A stretch of 64,000 nt of DNA from Devosia sp. 67-54 (GTDB taxonomy: Bacteria > Pseudomonadota > Alphaproteobacteria > Rhizobiales > Devosiaceae): contig NZ_MKVA01000009.1 in assembly GCF_001899075.1 (NCBI RefSeq), positions 248,001-312,000 on the forward strand, given 5' to 3'. Numbering within the stretch: position 1 is the first letter of the stretch; each line of letters starts with the position of its first letter. Under the pieces are notes generated by a model that saw nothing but the letters and a program-made list of their open reading frames with translations, did no database searches and had not been told where the DNA came from. Shown piece by piece: positions 54,042-63,297 of the stretch. Position numbers and translations under genes: made by a program.

Positions 54042-55856
54042 CTACCAGGTTTTGATGACCACGAGCTCGCCCTCCATCGCGCGCAACTTGGCCGTCAGCA
54101 GAATGTCGGCGACTTTCGTTTCCACCGAATTGGTTACGCTCAGCACAAGCTCCGTCTCCGTCCGCGTCAGGTGCTGCGCGCCGTAGCTATCGGCCACATC
54201 GCTGGCTTTATGCCCCAAGGCGCGTATGCGGATTCGCTTTGGCAGCTTCGCCTCGTCGTACCAGGTCGCGCGTGTATGCCGGCCACCATACACAGTCAGA
54301 TCCTGACGCTCGAAGGCGAAAGTTGCACGTACGTACTGCCAGGCTTTTGAGAACGTATGACCCCACATGATCTCGCCAGTGGACCGGCGACGGTATCGCT
54401 TCCATTCCGGAAACAGCATCTTCGTTCCCGCCCGGACCAGATCCGCGTGACGATCGAGAAGACCCAGGTCGAGCAACAAAGGGTGGATGGGAACGAGCCG
54501 CGCGGATGCTTCCGCCTTCACCTGCTCCTCACCCTCGGCGTCGGGGCTCTTGTTACGATAGTCGAGGTACCAATGCCCATCGATGAACGTGACATCCTCG
54601 GTCCGCGTCCGGCCGATTTCGCTGGGCCGCACACCCATGAAAAAGATCAGCAGGAATGCCCAATAGATTTCGTTCTGGATCAGGCGATCCCCAGCCTTCC
54701 AATGTCGTGCCCTGGAGTGCGAGCCCGTGAAGAGCGGCAACGAAAACAATTTGACGATCTCGTCGGCGCGCCACGCATCGCGCTTTTGGTCACGCCGGTT
54801 GCCTTTCGCCACCAGCTTGAATCGCGGCAGCTTGCCCTCATAGGCGCCGTGGTCGGCTGCCCACCGGAAGAAGGCGTGCAGACAGCGGTGATACGTGTTC
54901 GTGATCCGCGCACGCGACAGGCGGCGAAGCTTTTCCCACCCTTGACGCTGTGCATAGCAATAGCGGGCGTGAAGCGACGTGGAATGCTCTGCTGGAATGG
55001 CGCTTGGATGTGGAATGTCGGGCAGCACATTCTCGATCGTCACGAAATGCCCCGGAGTGAGATCGCACATCCGCACATCGCCGATGAGGTCAACGACGAA
55101 GCGCAGGATGAGACCGACATCATTTTCCGCGCTATTGGTGCCGGCTCTTATTCGCGCCTGCTTCAGGTATTCGCAGAGCACCTGGGACAGGAACGAAGCG
55201 GCGGCCAGAGCAGGCAGGCCCGTATCGTTGCTTTGCGCCGGCGCCCCGCCCTCGAGCACAAATGTCGGCTCGATGCTGCTCACCCGCGGCTGCTTGTCGT
55301 CACCGGCAGTCTCGCTGCCGGCGAACAGGCAGAAGGCATGCGCGCTTGCCGCAGATATCGTTGGCCGCTCCCGTTCCGGCACCAGCGGATCGGACAACTG
55401 CACGTCTTCGAGGCCCTTGCCCGTCCGGAGCGCCATCACCACCGGATCGAGGTCGCGTGACCGCGGCAGCGCGAATCCAGCGTGGACGTTTCGGCGCTGT
55501 GGCGGAAACACCGCGGTTTCGAGAGGCTGGTTGACGTTGCAAAAGCTCATCCACGCCGGCCAGAAGACCGGATCGGAGGCGATCTGGTAGTCCGATTGCC
55601 GAACCTCCGCCAGGAACCGGTTGACCATCAGCTCCAGCGCGCGACGCTCGACCAGGTCGCTCCCATCGATCCCCATAGCCTGGCTGTCGAGGCGGGGCAT
55701 CTCCGCAGTGAGCAGGCTCGAACGGCTTGCAAGGTCGGCACTGGTCGCATCGAGGTGCATGATACGCACGCAGCCAGACATGCGCCGACGCGACAGAAAT
55801 CGCCTATCGAAAAAGTATCGTCCACCCTTGCGGACGACAAAAGGGGCACGCGCCAT
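54042..55856 (-). CDS. tyrosine-type site-specific recombinase (integrase)
   Basis: A 604-aa recombinase with an unusually long N-terminal half. The catalytic domain shows Arg in FFMGVRPSEIGRTR, the HxxR-like box GGRHTRATWY, LGHKASDVADSY with the second box His and the likely nucleophile Tyr. LPKRIRIRALGHK is typical. The N-terminal part (residues 1-330) presumably binds arm and core DNA. It ends next to tRNA-Met and is transcribed away from it, the usual layout for an element integrated at a tRNA 3' end. Confidence 0.85.
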   Translation of the reverse strand: MARAPFVVRKGGRYFFDRRFLSRRRMSGCVRIMHLDATSADLASRSSLLTAEMPRLDSQAMGIDGSDLVERRALELMVNRFLAEVRQSDYQIASDPVFWPAWMSFCNVNQPLETAVFPPQRRNVHAGFALPRSRDLDPVVMALRTGKGLEDVQLSDPLVPERERPTISAASAHAFCLFAGSETAGDDKQPRVSSIEPTFVLEGGAPAQSNDTGLPALAAASFLSQVLCEYLKQARIRAGTNSAENDVGLILRFVVDLIGDVRMCDLTPGHFVTIENVLPDIPHPSAIPAEHSTSLHARYCYAQRQGWEKLRRLSRARITNTYHRCLHAFFRWAADHGAYEGKLPRFKLVAKGNRRDQKRDAWRADEIVKLFSLPLFTGSHSRARHWKAGDRLIQNEIYWAFLLIFFMGVRPSEIGRTRTEDVTFIDGHWYLDYRNKSPDAEGEEQVKAEASARLVPIHPLLLDLGLLDRHADLVRAGTKMLFPEWKRYRRRSTGEIMWGHTFSKAWQYVRATFAFERQDLTVYGGRHTRATWYDEAKLPKRIRIRALGHKASDVADSYGAQHLTRTETELVLSVTNSVETKVADILLTAKLRAMEGELVVIKTW

Positions 55857-55974
55857 CTGCGCCGACTCCGGTCAAACAGAGTGACACATCGCGGTGTCAC
55901 GTGTCCGACGGCCGCACGACCACAATCTCGCGATTTCTCAGGATTTCTGCAGGCTTCAAGGCGCCTGTGCGCCC

Positions 55975-56051
55975 TGGTAGCGGAGGAGGGATTTGAACCC
56001 CCGACACACGGATTATGATTCCGCTGCTCTAACCACCTGAGCTACTCCGCC
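55975..56051 (-). tRNA. tRNA-Met (anticodon CAT), elongator type
   Basis: The 77-base gene folds into a full cloverleaf. The acceptor stem is GGCGGAG with CTCCGCT, the anticodon stem GCGGA/TCCGT encloses loop ATCATAA with CAT, the T arm is GGGGG-TTCAAAT-CCCTC, and CCA is encoded. The first base pairs with position 72, so it is not the initiator form. The sequence agrees with alphaproteobacterial elongator Met. A tRNA-Ile(CAU) cannot be fully excluded by eye. Its 3' end faces the integrase gene. Confidence 0.93.
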
Positions 56052-56114
56052 GCGCGCCGAAGCCGGTGTCTGGGCTCCAGGGCGCGGCCTTCTTAGGTTT
56101 GGGCCCCTGCCCTG

Positions 56115-57521
56115 TCAAGCAGCCCTGTGGCCGGCGGCCCCGCCTTGCCGCACCTCGTCGCCGCGGCGGTCGAAATAGGCCCACACCGCTCGCAGGTCGG
56201 CCTCGAATTTCTTCAGCTCCTCGGCCTTGCGCGCCGCCTCCGGAATGCGCAGCAGATAGGACGGATGCACCGTGACCAGCAGCGCGGCCCCGTCCGGCAG
56301 CTCCAGCTTCTTGCCGCGCAGCGAGCTGATCGAGGCGGCCTTGCCCGTCAGGCTCTGCACCGCCGTCGCGCCCATCGCCACCACCAGCTTGGGCCGCACC
56401 AGCTCGCGCTCCAGCTCCAGCCAGAAGCGGCAGGCGGAAATCTCGCCGGCATTGGGCCGCTGGTGGATGCGGCGCTTGCCGCGCGGCTCGAACTTGAAGT
56501 GCTTGACTGCATTGGTGACATAGGTGCGCCGGCGCTCGAGCCCCACCGTATCGAGTACGCGGTCGAACAACTGCCCGGCCGGCCCGACGAACGGCTTGCC
56601 GGCGAGATCCTCCTGATCGCCCGGCTGTTCGCCGACGAACATCACCTCCGCCGTCGGCGGGCCTTCGCCGAACACCGCCTGCGTCGCATGCTCGTAGAGC
56701 GGACACCGCCGACAGCCCTGCACCGCCGCGCGGGCCGCGGCCAGCGAGGTGATCGCCTCCGCCGGGGCCGCCTCGGGCAGCGTCACCACTTTGCCGGGCT
56801 TTTGCATCGCCGCCTCCATGCTGGTGTCGACAAGGGAGGCAATGAGTTGAGGCGCCCAAGGGTTGCCTGCCGCCGCCATGGTCCACGCCCGGCCGAAGAT
56901 CGCGGCAAAATAGCCCGACCACGCGGCGGCCCCGGCAGCGTTGCGGGGCGCCCCGCCGCGCCGCGCGCCCCGGCCGTAGAGCAGCCGCGCGCCCGTCCAG
57001 GCGACCGAGCGATACGGCGCCAGCACGGCCCACGGCGCCTCGCCGAAGCGCTCGAGCAGCGCGGGCACCGACCGCTCGAGCACGTAATGCTGCGGCCCCA
57101 CCCACGCCGCGAACCGCGGCCCGGCGTCCCCGTCGCGGATCGCCGCCAGCATCGCCTGGCTGTCGCGCCGCACTTCGGCCGCCAGCCGATGGAGCCTGCT
57201 GACATCGGGGTCCGAGCGCGCCTCGAGCAGGCCGCGGTCCTTCTGCAGGCGAAACAGCAGCCGGTAGAGCAGGCCGAAGCGCACCGGATCGCGATGGCAG
57301 ATCGCCGCTTCGGCGAGCGCGATGAAGCCCGGCGGCACCACGCCCACGGCGCGGCGGCTGATGTCCTCGGGCCGGTCCTCGGGCATCGCGAACAGGTCGA
57401 CGGCCGCCGCCGGATCGTCCCACGCCACCTGCTCCGGCCGCGTCCCGCCCAGCAGCAGCCCGCGCGCCGCCAGCCGCCATTCGGCGAAATCGTTGAGCGA
57501 TGTGAGCCGCACCCGTCGCAT
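56115..57521 (-). CDS. udgX: DUF4130-UdgX fusion, uracil-DNA binding/glycosylase protein
   Basis: A 468-aa DNA-repair protein. Residues 1 to about 235 match DUF4130. The C-terminal part is a family 4-like uracil-DNA glycosylase with GEQPGDQED (297-305) and HPSYLLR (419-425). The UdgX signature loop KRRIH (349-353) carries His353, which in known UdgX forms a covalent bond with the uracil site in DNA. Cys270, Cys273 and Cys364 fit part of the 4Fe-4S ligand set. It is a single-gene unit between a terminator and the tRNA. Confidence 0.9.
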   Translation of the reverse strand: MRRVRLTSLNDFAEWRLAARGLLLGGTRPEQVAWDDPAAAVDLFAMPEDRPEDISRRAVGVVPPGFIALAEAAICHRDPVRFGLLYRLLFRLQKDRGLLEARSDPDVSRLHRLAAEVRRDSQAMLAAIRDGDAGPRFAAWVGPQHYVLERSVPALLERFGEAPWAVLAPYRSVAWTGARLLYGRGARRGGAPRNAAGAAAWSGYFAAIFGRAWTMAAAGNPWAPQLIASLVDTSMEAAMQKPGKVVTLPEAAPAEAITSLAAARAAVQGCRRCPLYEHATQAVFGEGPPTAEVMFVGEQPGDQEDLAGKPFVGPAGQLFDRVLDTVGLERRRTYVTNAVKHFKFEPRGKRRIHQRPNAGEISACRFWLELERELVRPKLVVAMGATAVQSLTGKAASISSLRGKKLELPDGAALLVTVHPSYLLRIPEAARKAEELKKFEADLRAVWAYFDRRGDEVRQGGAAGHRAA

Positions 57522-57562
57522 GCGCGTTCACTTTATGTTCTCACGCGATCGCTGTCAAACCG

Positions 57563-57595
57563 CAAAACAAGGAGCCTGCCGCGCGGGCAGGCTCC
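57563..57595 (-). terminator. Rho-independent terminator of the VWA gene
   Basis: On the - strand GGAGCCTGCC-CGCGC-GGCAGGCTCC is a perfect 10-bp stem followed by TTGTTTTG. It lies 40 bases after the VWA stop and before the udgX start. Confidence 0.82.
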
Positions 57596-57634
57596 AGTCC
57601 GGATCGCGCCGGGAGGCGGAGCGCGATCGATGCG

Positions 57635-59704
57635 TCAGTTCGTGACGGGCCTGGCGCCGGTGGTCCGCGACGTGCCGGTCTTGCCGCCGGTCGGGTCGTC
57701 GTAGACCGACTTGCCGCCGCCGGCGTGGTCGGGGGCGAGCAGCGCCGCCACCTTGACCAGTTGCACGAACTCGGCGCGGTAGCCGTCGGCATCGCTGCCC
57801 TTGGCGCCATTGGCGAGGTCGGCGATCTGCTGCCAGCTCAGCGTCTCGCCATAGGCCGAGCCCTTGAGCTTCTGCCCGAAGGCCGCCACTGCCGCCGCAA
57901 AGCGCTGGTCGTTGCCGGCCGCCGCAAGCTCGCCCACCACCAGATCCTTGGTGATCGGCGCCGTGATCAGCTTGCTGGCGTCGCCCTCGGGCGCCTTGTA
58001 GCGGATCTTGAGGAAACCGAGCTCGTCGCTGCTCGCCGCCGGTGCCGCCGACGATGCGCCATAGCGCAACGGATCGTTGAGCTCGGCGCCGCTGCCCACC
58101 GGCGTGATCTCGTAGAGCGCCGTTACGGTGTGGCCCGCGCCGATGTCGCCGGCATCCACCTTGTCGTTGTTGAAATCCTCGTTGGCGAGCGCCCGCGTCT
58201 CGTAGCCGATCAGCCGGTATTCGCTGATCTGCGCCGGGTTGAACTCCACCTGGATCTTCACGTCCTTGGCGATGGTCACCAGGTTGGCGCCGCCTTCTTC
58301 CACCAGCACCTTCTGCGCTTCCTGGAAATTGTCGATGTAGCTGGCATTGCCGTTGCCGTTCTGCGCCAGCGCCTGCATCAGCGCATCGTCGAGATTGCCG
58401 CGGCCGAAGCCGAGCACGCTGAGCGAAATCCCGCGGTCGCGCTGCGTCTTGATATAGGCCTTGAGCTGGTCCGGCTGATCGATGCCGACATTGAAGTCGC
58501 CGTCGGTCGCGAGGATCACCCGGTTCACCGTCCCGTCCGCCCTGGCGCCGGCATTCACCTCATAGGCCAGCGCGATGCCGTCGGCGCCATTGGTCGCCCC
58601 CTCCGGCGACAGCGCATCGATGGCGCCGAGGATCGCCCCCCGGTCCGACGCCCTGGTGGGCTTGAGCGCAATCCCCGCCGAGCCGGCATAGGTCACGATC
58701 GACACCGTGTCGTCCGGCCCGAGCGTATCGACCAAGAGGCCAAAGGCGCGCTTCAGCAGCGGCAGCTTGTTGGGCTCGTCCATCGATCCCGACGTATCGA
58801 TCAGGAACGTCAGATTCTCCGGCTGCCGCGCCGCCGGCGGCGGCACATAGCCCTTGATGCCGATCTCCAGCAATTGCGTCCTGGGGTTCCAGGGCGTCGG
58901 GATCACCGCCATCGTCGCCTTGAACGGCACCTCCTGCGACGCCGGCGCCGGATAGTCGTACGGGAAATAGTTGATCAGCTCTTCGAGCCGCACCGCGTCG
59001 GGGGCGGGCAGATAGCCGTCCTTCAGCACGCTGCGCACATAGGCGTAGGACGCCGTATCGACATCGATCGAGAAGGTCGACACCGGGTCGGCCGCCGTCA
59101 CCTTGACGCCGTTCTCGGTGAATTTCTGGAATGTGTCGCCGCTCTGCTGGTACGGCACCGGCTGCGCCATGCCGCTCATCGTCGCGTTCGCAATGGCCTT
59201 GGGCACCGCGAAGGCGCGTGTCATCGGCGCCGCCGCGACCGGCGGAGCGCCGGCCGCGAGCTGGTCCATCGCCGGCGCCGCCTCCTGCGTCATCGTCGTG
59301 GCGCTGCCCGCAACCCGCCCTTCCGCATCCCCCGCCGCGGCATTGGCCGGCGCCGTCGGCGCCACCGACGCGCTGGCCTTGGCCTGCGGCGCTGCCGCCG
59401 CGGTCGTCGCCGGCGCCGCCACCGGCGGCTGCCCCTCCATCCGGTGCGACGTCGCGGTATAGAGCTGCGTGCCCAGCGGCAGCAGCACCAGTGCCGCCAC
59501 CGCCGTGGTCAGCGGCACGCCGAGCCCGGCGCCCATCGTCCAGCGGTTCAGCCAGCCGCCCTTGCGCGCCGCCGCCTTGGGTTGCGCCTTGTCGAACGCC
59601 ACCATCGCGGCATTGAGCGCCAGCTTCCGCGCTTCGGGCGAAGGCGCGCCGGTCCGCAGCAGCTTCAGGGTCGAAAGGGCATCGTCGGTCATCTTGTCGT
59701 CCAT
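57635..59704 (-). CDS. von Willebrand factor type A domain protein, membrane-anchored (YfbK-like)
   Basis: A 689-aa protein. It has a short cytoplasmic N-terminus, one transmembrane helix (about residues 58-82), an Ala/Pro-rich linker (90-160), a domain with FSIDVDTASYAYVRSVL, and a VWA domain with MIDAS motif DTSGS at 303-307. The C-terminal DUF3520-like part follows. The ATG shares one base with the sigma-factor stop. Such VWA proteins often follow ECF sigma genes and may act as anti-sigma or envelope-stress partners, which is an inference here. Confidence 0.87.
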   Translation of the reverse strand: MDDKMTDDALSTLKLLRTGAPSPEARKLALNAAMVAFDKAQPKAAARKGGWLNRWTMGAGLGVPLTTAVAALVLLPLGTQLYTATSHRMEGQPPVAAPATTAAAAPQAKASASVAPTAPANAAAGDAEGRVAGSATTMTQEAAPAMDQLAAGAPPVAAAPMTRAFAVPKAIANATMSGMAQPVPYQQSGDTFQKFTENGVKVTAADPVSTFSIDVDTASYAYVRSVLKDGYLPAPDAVRLEELINYFPYDYPAPASQEVPFKATMAVIPTPWNPRTQLLEIGIKGYVPPPAARQPENLTFLIDTSGSMDEPNKLPLLKRAFGLLVDTLGPDDTVSIVTYAGSAGIALKPTRASDRGAILGAIDALSPEGATNGADGIALAYEVNAGARADGTVNRVILATDGDFNVGIDQPDQLKAYIKTQRDRGISLSVLGFGRGNLDDALMQALAQNGNGNASYIDNFQEAQKVLVEEGGANLVTIAKDVKIQVEFNPAQISEYRLIGYETRALANEDFNNDKVDAGDIGAGHTVTALYEITPVGSGAELNDPLRYGASSAAPAASSDELGFLKIRYKAPEGDASKLITAPITKDLVVGELAAAGNDQRFAAAVAAFGQKLKGSAYGETLSWQQIADLANGAKGSDADGYRAEFVQLVKVAALLAPDHAGGGKSVYDDPTGGKTGTSRTTGARPVTN

Positions 59705-60282
59705 CACAAAAGTCCCCTCAGGGTCTTTTTCGCTTCGTGTATGTGCCAGGAGACCGTGGCCTCCTTGCATCCCATGATCCCGGCGGCCTCGGCGTGGCTC
59801 ATGTCCTCCGCATAGACCAGCATGATCGCTTCGCGCTGCTTTTCGGGTAGCTCGCTCACCGCGGTCCAGATTTCCCGGGCTGTCGTCGCCTCCTCCTGCT
59901 CGCCCGGATCGTCTTCCGGATGCACCAGCGTAAATGCGTCGATGTTGCGGTCGCGCCGGCTGCTCGAGCGCTGCATGTCGCGCACCATGTTGAGCGTCAC
60001 GCGGTAGAGCCAGCTGGTGAACGCCGAGCGCCCGTCGAAGCTCTGGATCGCCGTGGCCAGCTTGATGCAGACTTCCTGCGCGATGTCCTCGGCATCCGAT
60101 TTCCGGCCCGTCCATTTGCAGGCGGTGCGGAAGATGAAGTCGTAGTGCTCCTCGACCAGCTGGCCGAACGCCGCGCGGTCACCCGCCTTGGCGAGGCCGA
60201 CCAGCGACAGCGTGCGGGCGGCCACCGCGGACCGCGCTGGCATTTCGGCAGATTGCGGCGTCAGCACCAAAGACCCGTTCAC
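59704..60282 (-). CDS. ECF-type RNA polymerase sigma factor
   Basis: A 192-aa sigma factor. Region 2 is seen in FRTACKWTGRKSDAEDIAQE and SFDGRSAFTSWLYRVTLN, and region 4 in LPEKQREAIMLVYAEDMSHA followed by EATVSWHIHEAKKTLRG. GTG 60282 is preferred because AAGGG lies 9 bases upstream; the frame extends to 60339. It is co-transcribed with the VWA gene and may direct its own operon. Confidence 0.87.
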   Translation of the reverse strand: MNGSLVLTPQSAEMPARSAVAARTLSLVGLAKAGDRAAFGQLVEEHYDFIFRTACKWTGRKSDAEDIAQEVCIKLATAIQSFDGRSAFTSWLYRVTLNMVRDMQRSSSRRDRNIDAFTLVHPEDDPGEQEEATTAREIWTAVSELPEKQREAIMLVYAEDMSHAEAAGIMGCKEATVSWHIHEAKKTLRGLL

Positions 60283-60391
60283 CCTCGTCAGACCCTTGAA
60301 TTGGCATCTTTGCCAGTGAGACGCCCCGCCCGGAACCATCCTTGGGTCGATTTGCGATTATTTCTCGCCGGAATGGCGCCGGCCCATCGCC

Positions 60392-60416
60392 CCCCTCCCC
60401 CGCTTGCGGGGAGGGG
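60392..60416. repeat. GC-rich hairpin, possible dispersed intergenic repeat
   Basis: CCCCTCCCCC-GCTTGC-GGGGAGGGG is a near-perfect stem-loop followed by a G-rich tail (CCGGGGGTGGGGGC). Such elements often recur between genes in high-GC alphaproteobacteria. Only one copy is seen here, so its repeat nature is a guess. Confidence 0.4.
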
Positions 60417-60519
60417 CCGGGGGTGGGGGCCACAACCACGATGCAGGCGAACTGGCGACGGCTCCCGCGCGACAACCTGAAGTCTTGCCTTCCCCCGCGC
60501 GCTCGGGCTAGCTCCCCCC

Positions 60520-60705
60520 ATGAGCGACCCAGCCCCCCTCAGCCCTTTCAAACTGACGCCACCGCGCATCCTCATCCTGGTGCTGGGGGTCCTCGCCCTC
60601 GTCATGATCATCGGGGGGATCGCCGGCGGTGTCGGCAACTACCAGGCCCTGCGCGAAGCCAACCAGGACGCCACGGCCTCCTCGTCCTCCTCGAGCACCC
60701 CTTAG
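60520..60705 (+). CDS. small single-pass membrane protein
   Basis: A 61-aa protein with one predicted helix (ILILVLGVLALVMIIGGIAG, residues 17-36) and a short Ser-rich C-terminal tail. No strong Shine-Dalgarno precedes it. It is 12 bases before another small membrane protein gene with the same layout, so the two are probably real and co-transcribed. The function is unknown. Confidence 0.5.
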   Translation: MSDPAPLSPFKLTPPRILILVLGVLALVMIIGGIAGGVGNYQALREANQDATASSSSSSTP

Positions 60706-60717
60706 GCGCGGGCTCCG

Positions 60718-60903
60718 ATGCGACCCGGCGAACAATCGCGCAACCCAAACCACGACGAAGCGGCGCCCGCGCGGTTCGCCGTGCTGCTGATCCTGGTCTT
60801 CGTGCTGCTTGCCGGCATCATGGGCGTCGTCACCGGCTCGTTCACCGTCGAGCATTTCAAGCCCACGGTGCCGCCGAAATCGAGCCCGATCACCGTGCCT
60901 TGA
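60718..60903 (+). CDS. small single-pass membrane protein
   Basis: A 61-aa protein with one helix (FAVLLILVFVLLAGIMGVV, residues 20-38), a polar N-terminus and a short tail ending KPTVPPKSSPITVP. Its end overlaps the end of the convergent gene at 60890 by 14 bases. The function is unknown. Confidence 0.5.
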   Translation: MRPGEQSRNPNHDEAAPARFAVLLILVFVLLAGIMGVVTGSFTVEHFKPTVPPKSSPITVP

Positions 60904-61807
60904 ACGGCGACCGGCGTCGGCGCGTCGCGACCTTGCCGGTGCGGATGTAGTTGAGGATCTGCTCGCGCCGCCCGAGCCGGAGGATGACGATCGTCGAATA
61001 GATCGCCGCTCCACCGATCGACAGCGCCAGGGCGCCGGCCATGAGGTCGAGGACTTGGTCCAATAATGCCTCCCGTTGCAGTTGTCCCCCGACAATGTCC
61101 ACAATCACCCTGATGCCGTTCGGCACCGCCCATGCGATCATCGCGATCACCAGCACGCTGGTCACCGCGATGCGATCCATCGCCTGCCGCACGAAATTCG
61201 GCGCGCGCCGCGCGAACGGTCCCTTCAGCGCCATCACCACATGCGGCAGCATGTCGGAGGCGAAGGCATGCGCGTTGGTCTTGCGCAGCTTCAGCGCCTT
61301 GATGCAGCGCAGCAGCGCTCCGAACTGGTCGCCGCTGAGCGGCTGGTCGGCCTCCAGCGTTTCGTACAGCTCGTCGAGCAGCTTGGGATTGCGTGTCCGC
61401 ATGCCCGCCAGCGCCAGCACCATTTCCTTGTAGGTCGGCAGCGTCTCCGGTTCGCGGAAATTGATCTCGATGTCGTCGCCGTCATAGCGATAGACCAGCC
61501 GCGCATAGGCCCGGAAGCATTCGCCCAGATCGCCGACCACGAAGCGCCGCGACAGCGAGGCGAGCAGCCCCGGCCGGTCGTCCGAGAGATTGCCGTGCTC
61601 GATGGTGAACACCACGCTCCGGCGGTCGCGCGAAATGCCGCCGCTGACGAACAGCACATACTCGCGGCCGTGCCGGACGAAGCGATACTGGTCGCCCTCC
61701 CCGCCCGGCCCGCGCTCCTTGAGCCGCAGCGCCACGCCGCGCACGTCGTCGCGCACGGCCGTCAGCCCGCCCGTCAGGTCGGGAAAGCGCTCGTCGATGG
61801 CAAACAT
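60890..61807 (-). CDS. membrane-associated protein of unknown function
   Basis: A 305-aa protein. The N-terminal 200 residues are soluble and begin MFAIDERFPDLTGGLTAVRD, with FVRHGREYVLFVSGG and YRYDGDDIEINFREPETLPT. Two C-terminal helices follow (VTSVLVIAMIAWAV and ALALSIGGAAIYSTIVIL) and then an Arg-rich tail. Start ATG 61807 has GGAG 5 bases upstream. I do not recognise a family. Confidence 0.65.
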   Translation of the reverse strand: MFAIDERFPDLTGGLTAVRDDVRGVALRLKERGPGGEGDQYRFVRHGREYVLFVSGGISRDRRSVVFTIEHGNLSDDRPGLLASLSRRFVVGDLGECFRAYARLVYRYDGDDIEINFREPETLPTYKEMVLALAGMRTRNPKLLDELYETLEADQPLSGDQFGALLRCIKALKLRKTNAHAFASDMLPHVVMALKGPFARRAPNFVRQAMDRIAVTSVLVIAMIAWAVPNGIRVIVDIVGGQLQREALLDQVLDLMAGALALSIGGAAIYSTIVILRLGRREQILNYIRTGKVATRRRRSPFKAR

Positions 61808-61978
61808 CGGCACTCCGCGGTGAACCCGAGACGAGTTCAACAGCAAAACACCGGAGAATTTCGAAATCGCTACGCTCTATTGCGAGACCGGCTGGTGACG
61901 AAGCCTTAAGCAATATCCGGCCCGGGCCGGACCCGCGCAGCCGGTCCCTTCTGCGGCGGCCGCCGGTCATTCCCGCGT

Positions 61979-63130
61979 CTACGCCACCAGCGCCTGCGGC
62001 ACCGCCTCCGCGATGAACCCGCCGCCCAGCACCTCGCTCGTCTCGCTCTCGTCGGCGTAGAACACGCAGGCCTGCCCCGGCGAAATGCCGTACTCGCCGG
62101 CGAACAGCGTTACATACACCTCGCCGTCGCGCATCTGCACCGCGCCCTGCTGCGGCGGCCGCGTCGAGCGCACCTTGACCTCGACCGGCAGGCCGTTGCC
62201 GCCGGCGGCCGTGCCGAGCGGCGCATCGCCGAGCCAGTTGACGTCGCGCAGCCGCAGCGTCCGCGTCATCAGCGCCTCGCGCGGTCCGACGACGACGCGG
62301 CCGGTCCGATGCTCGAGCTTGACCACGTACAGCGGCGCGTCGGCGGCGATGCCGAGCCCCTTGCGCTGCCCCACGGTGTAGTTGACGATGCCGTCGTGCC
62401 GGCCGAGCACGCGCCCGTCGAGATGCACGATCTCGCCCCCTGCCAGCGCCTCGGGGTGCATCCGCCGGATCACGTCGGCATACTTGCCCTGCGGCACGAA
62501 ACAGATGTCCTGGCTGTCATGCTTGTCGGCAACTTCGAGCCCGAGCTCGCGCGCCAGCTCGCGCACCGCCGGCTTGGTCATGCCGCCGAGCGGGAAGCGC
62601 AGGAAGTCGAGCTGCTCCTGCGTCGTGGCGAACAGGAAGTAGGTCTGGTCGCGCGACACATCCACGGGACGGTAGAGCCGTCGCCTGCCCGCAACCAGCG
62701 ATGACCTGACATAATGTCCGGTGGCCAGCACGTCGGCTCCGAGGTCCCTGGCCACCTCCATCAGGTCCACGAACTTGACCGACTGATTGCATGCAATGCA
62801 GGGCACCGGCGTTTCGCCCTGCCGGTAGGCATTGGCAAAGGGCTCGATCACCGAGCTTCGGAATCGCTCTTCATAATCAAGCACATAATGCGGAATCCCG
62901 AGTGCCGCGGCCACTCGCCGCGCATCGTGGATATCCTGTCCGGCGCAGCACGCGCCCTTGCGGTGCGTCGCCTCGCCATGGTCGTAGAGCTGCAGGGTAA
63001 CGCCCACCACGTCGTAGCCCTGCCGGGCCAGCAGCCCCGCCACCACCGAGCTGTCGACGCCCCCCGACATGGCCACGACCACGCGCGTGTCCCTGGGGCG
63101 CTTGGGAAAATCAAGCGAATTCAGATCCAT
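61979..63130 (-). CDS. mnmA: tRNA-specific 2-thiouridylase MnmA
   Basis: A 383-aa enzyme that thiolates uridine 34 of Lys, Glu and Gln tRNAs, using ATP and a persulfide. The PP-loop is [15 protein letters not shown] near residue 20. The catalytic cysteines are in TPVPCIACN and [19 protein letters not shown] and [12 protein letters not shown] are also family landmarks. The start at 63130 ([15 protein letters not shown]) is preferred to the longer frame starting at 63292. It is a housekeeping gene with normal length. Confidence 0.95.
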   Translation of the reverse strand: MDLNSLDFPKRPRDTRVVVAMSGGVDSSVVAGLLARQGYDVVGVTLQLYDHGEATHRKGACCAGQDIHDARRVAAALGIPHYVLDYEERFRSSVIEPFANAYRQGETPVPCIACNQSVKFVDLMEVARDLGADVLATGHYVRSSLVAGRRRLYRPVDVSRDQTYFLFATTQEQLDFLRFPLGGMTKPAVRELARELGLEVADKHDSQDICFVPQGKYADVIRRMHPEALAGGEIVHLDGRVLGRHDGIVNYTVGQRKGLGIAADAPLYVVKLEHRTGRVVVGPREALMTRTLRLRDVNWLGDAPLGTAAGGNGLPVEVKVRSTRPPQQGAVQMRDGEVYVTLFAGEYGISPGQACVFYADESETSEVLGGGFIAEAVPQALVA

Positions 63131-63297
63131 CGATGCCATCCAGTTGGGGGTCAAGGCCCCAGTGAACGGCTGCTCTATAGAAGCCCCCGCCGCCATCGGC
63201 AAGTTTTGCCGCGACCGGCCGGACTTGCCGGGCCCGGCAGCCTCGCCGCGGCGCTCAAAACCTTGAAATTGCTGACTTTCAGCAACTGGCATCAGGC

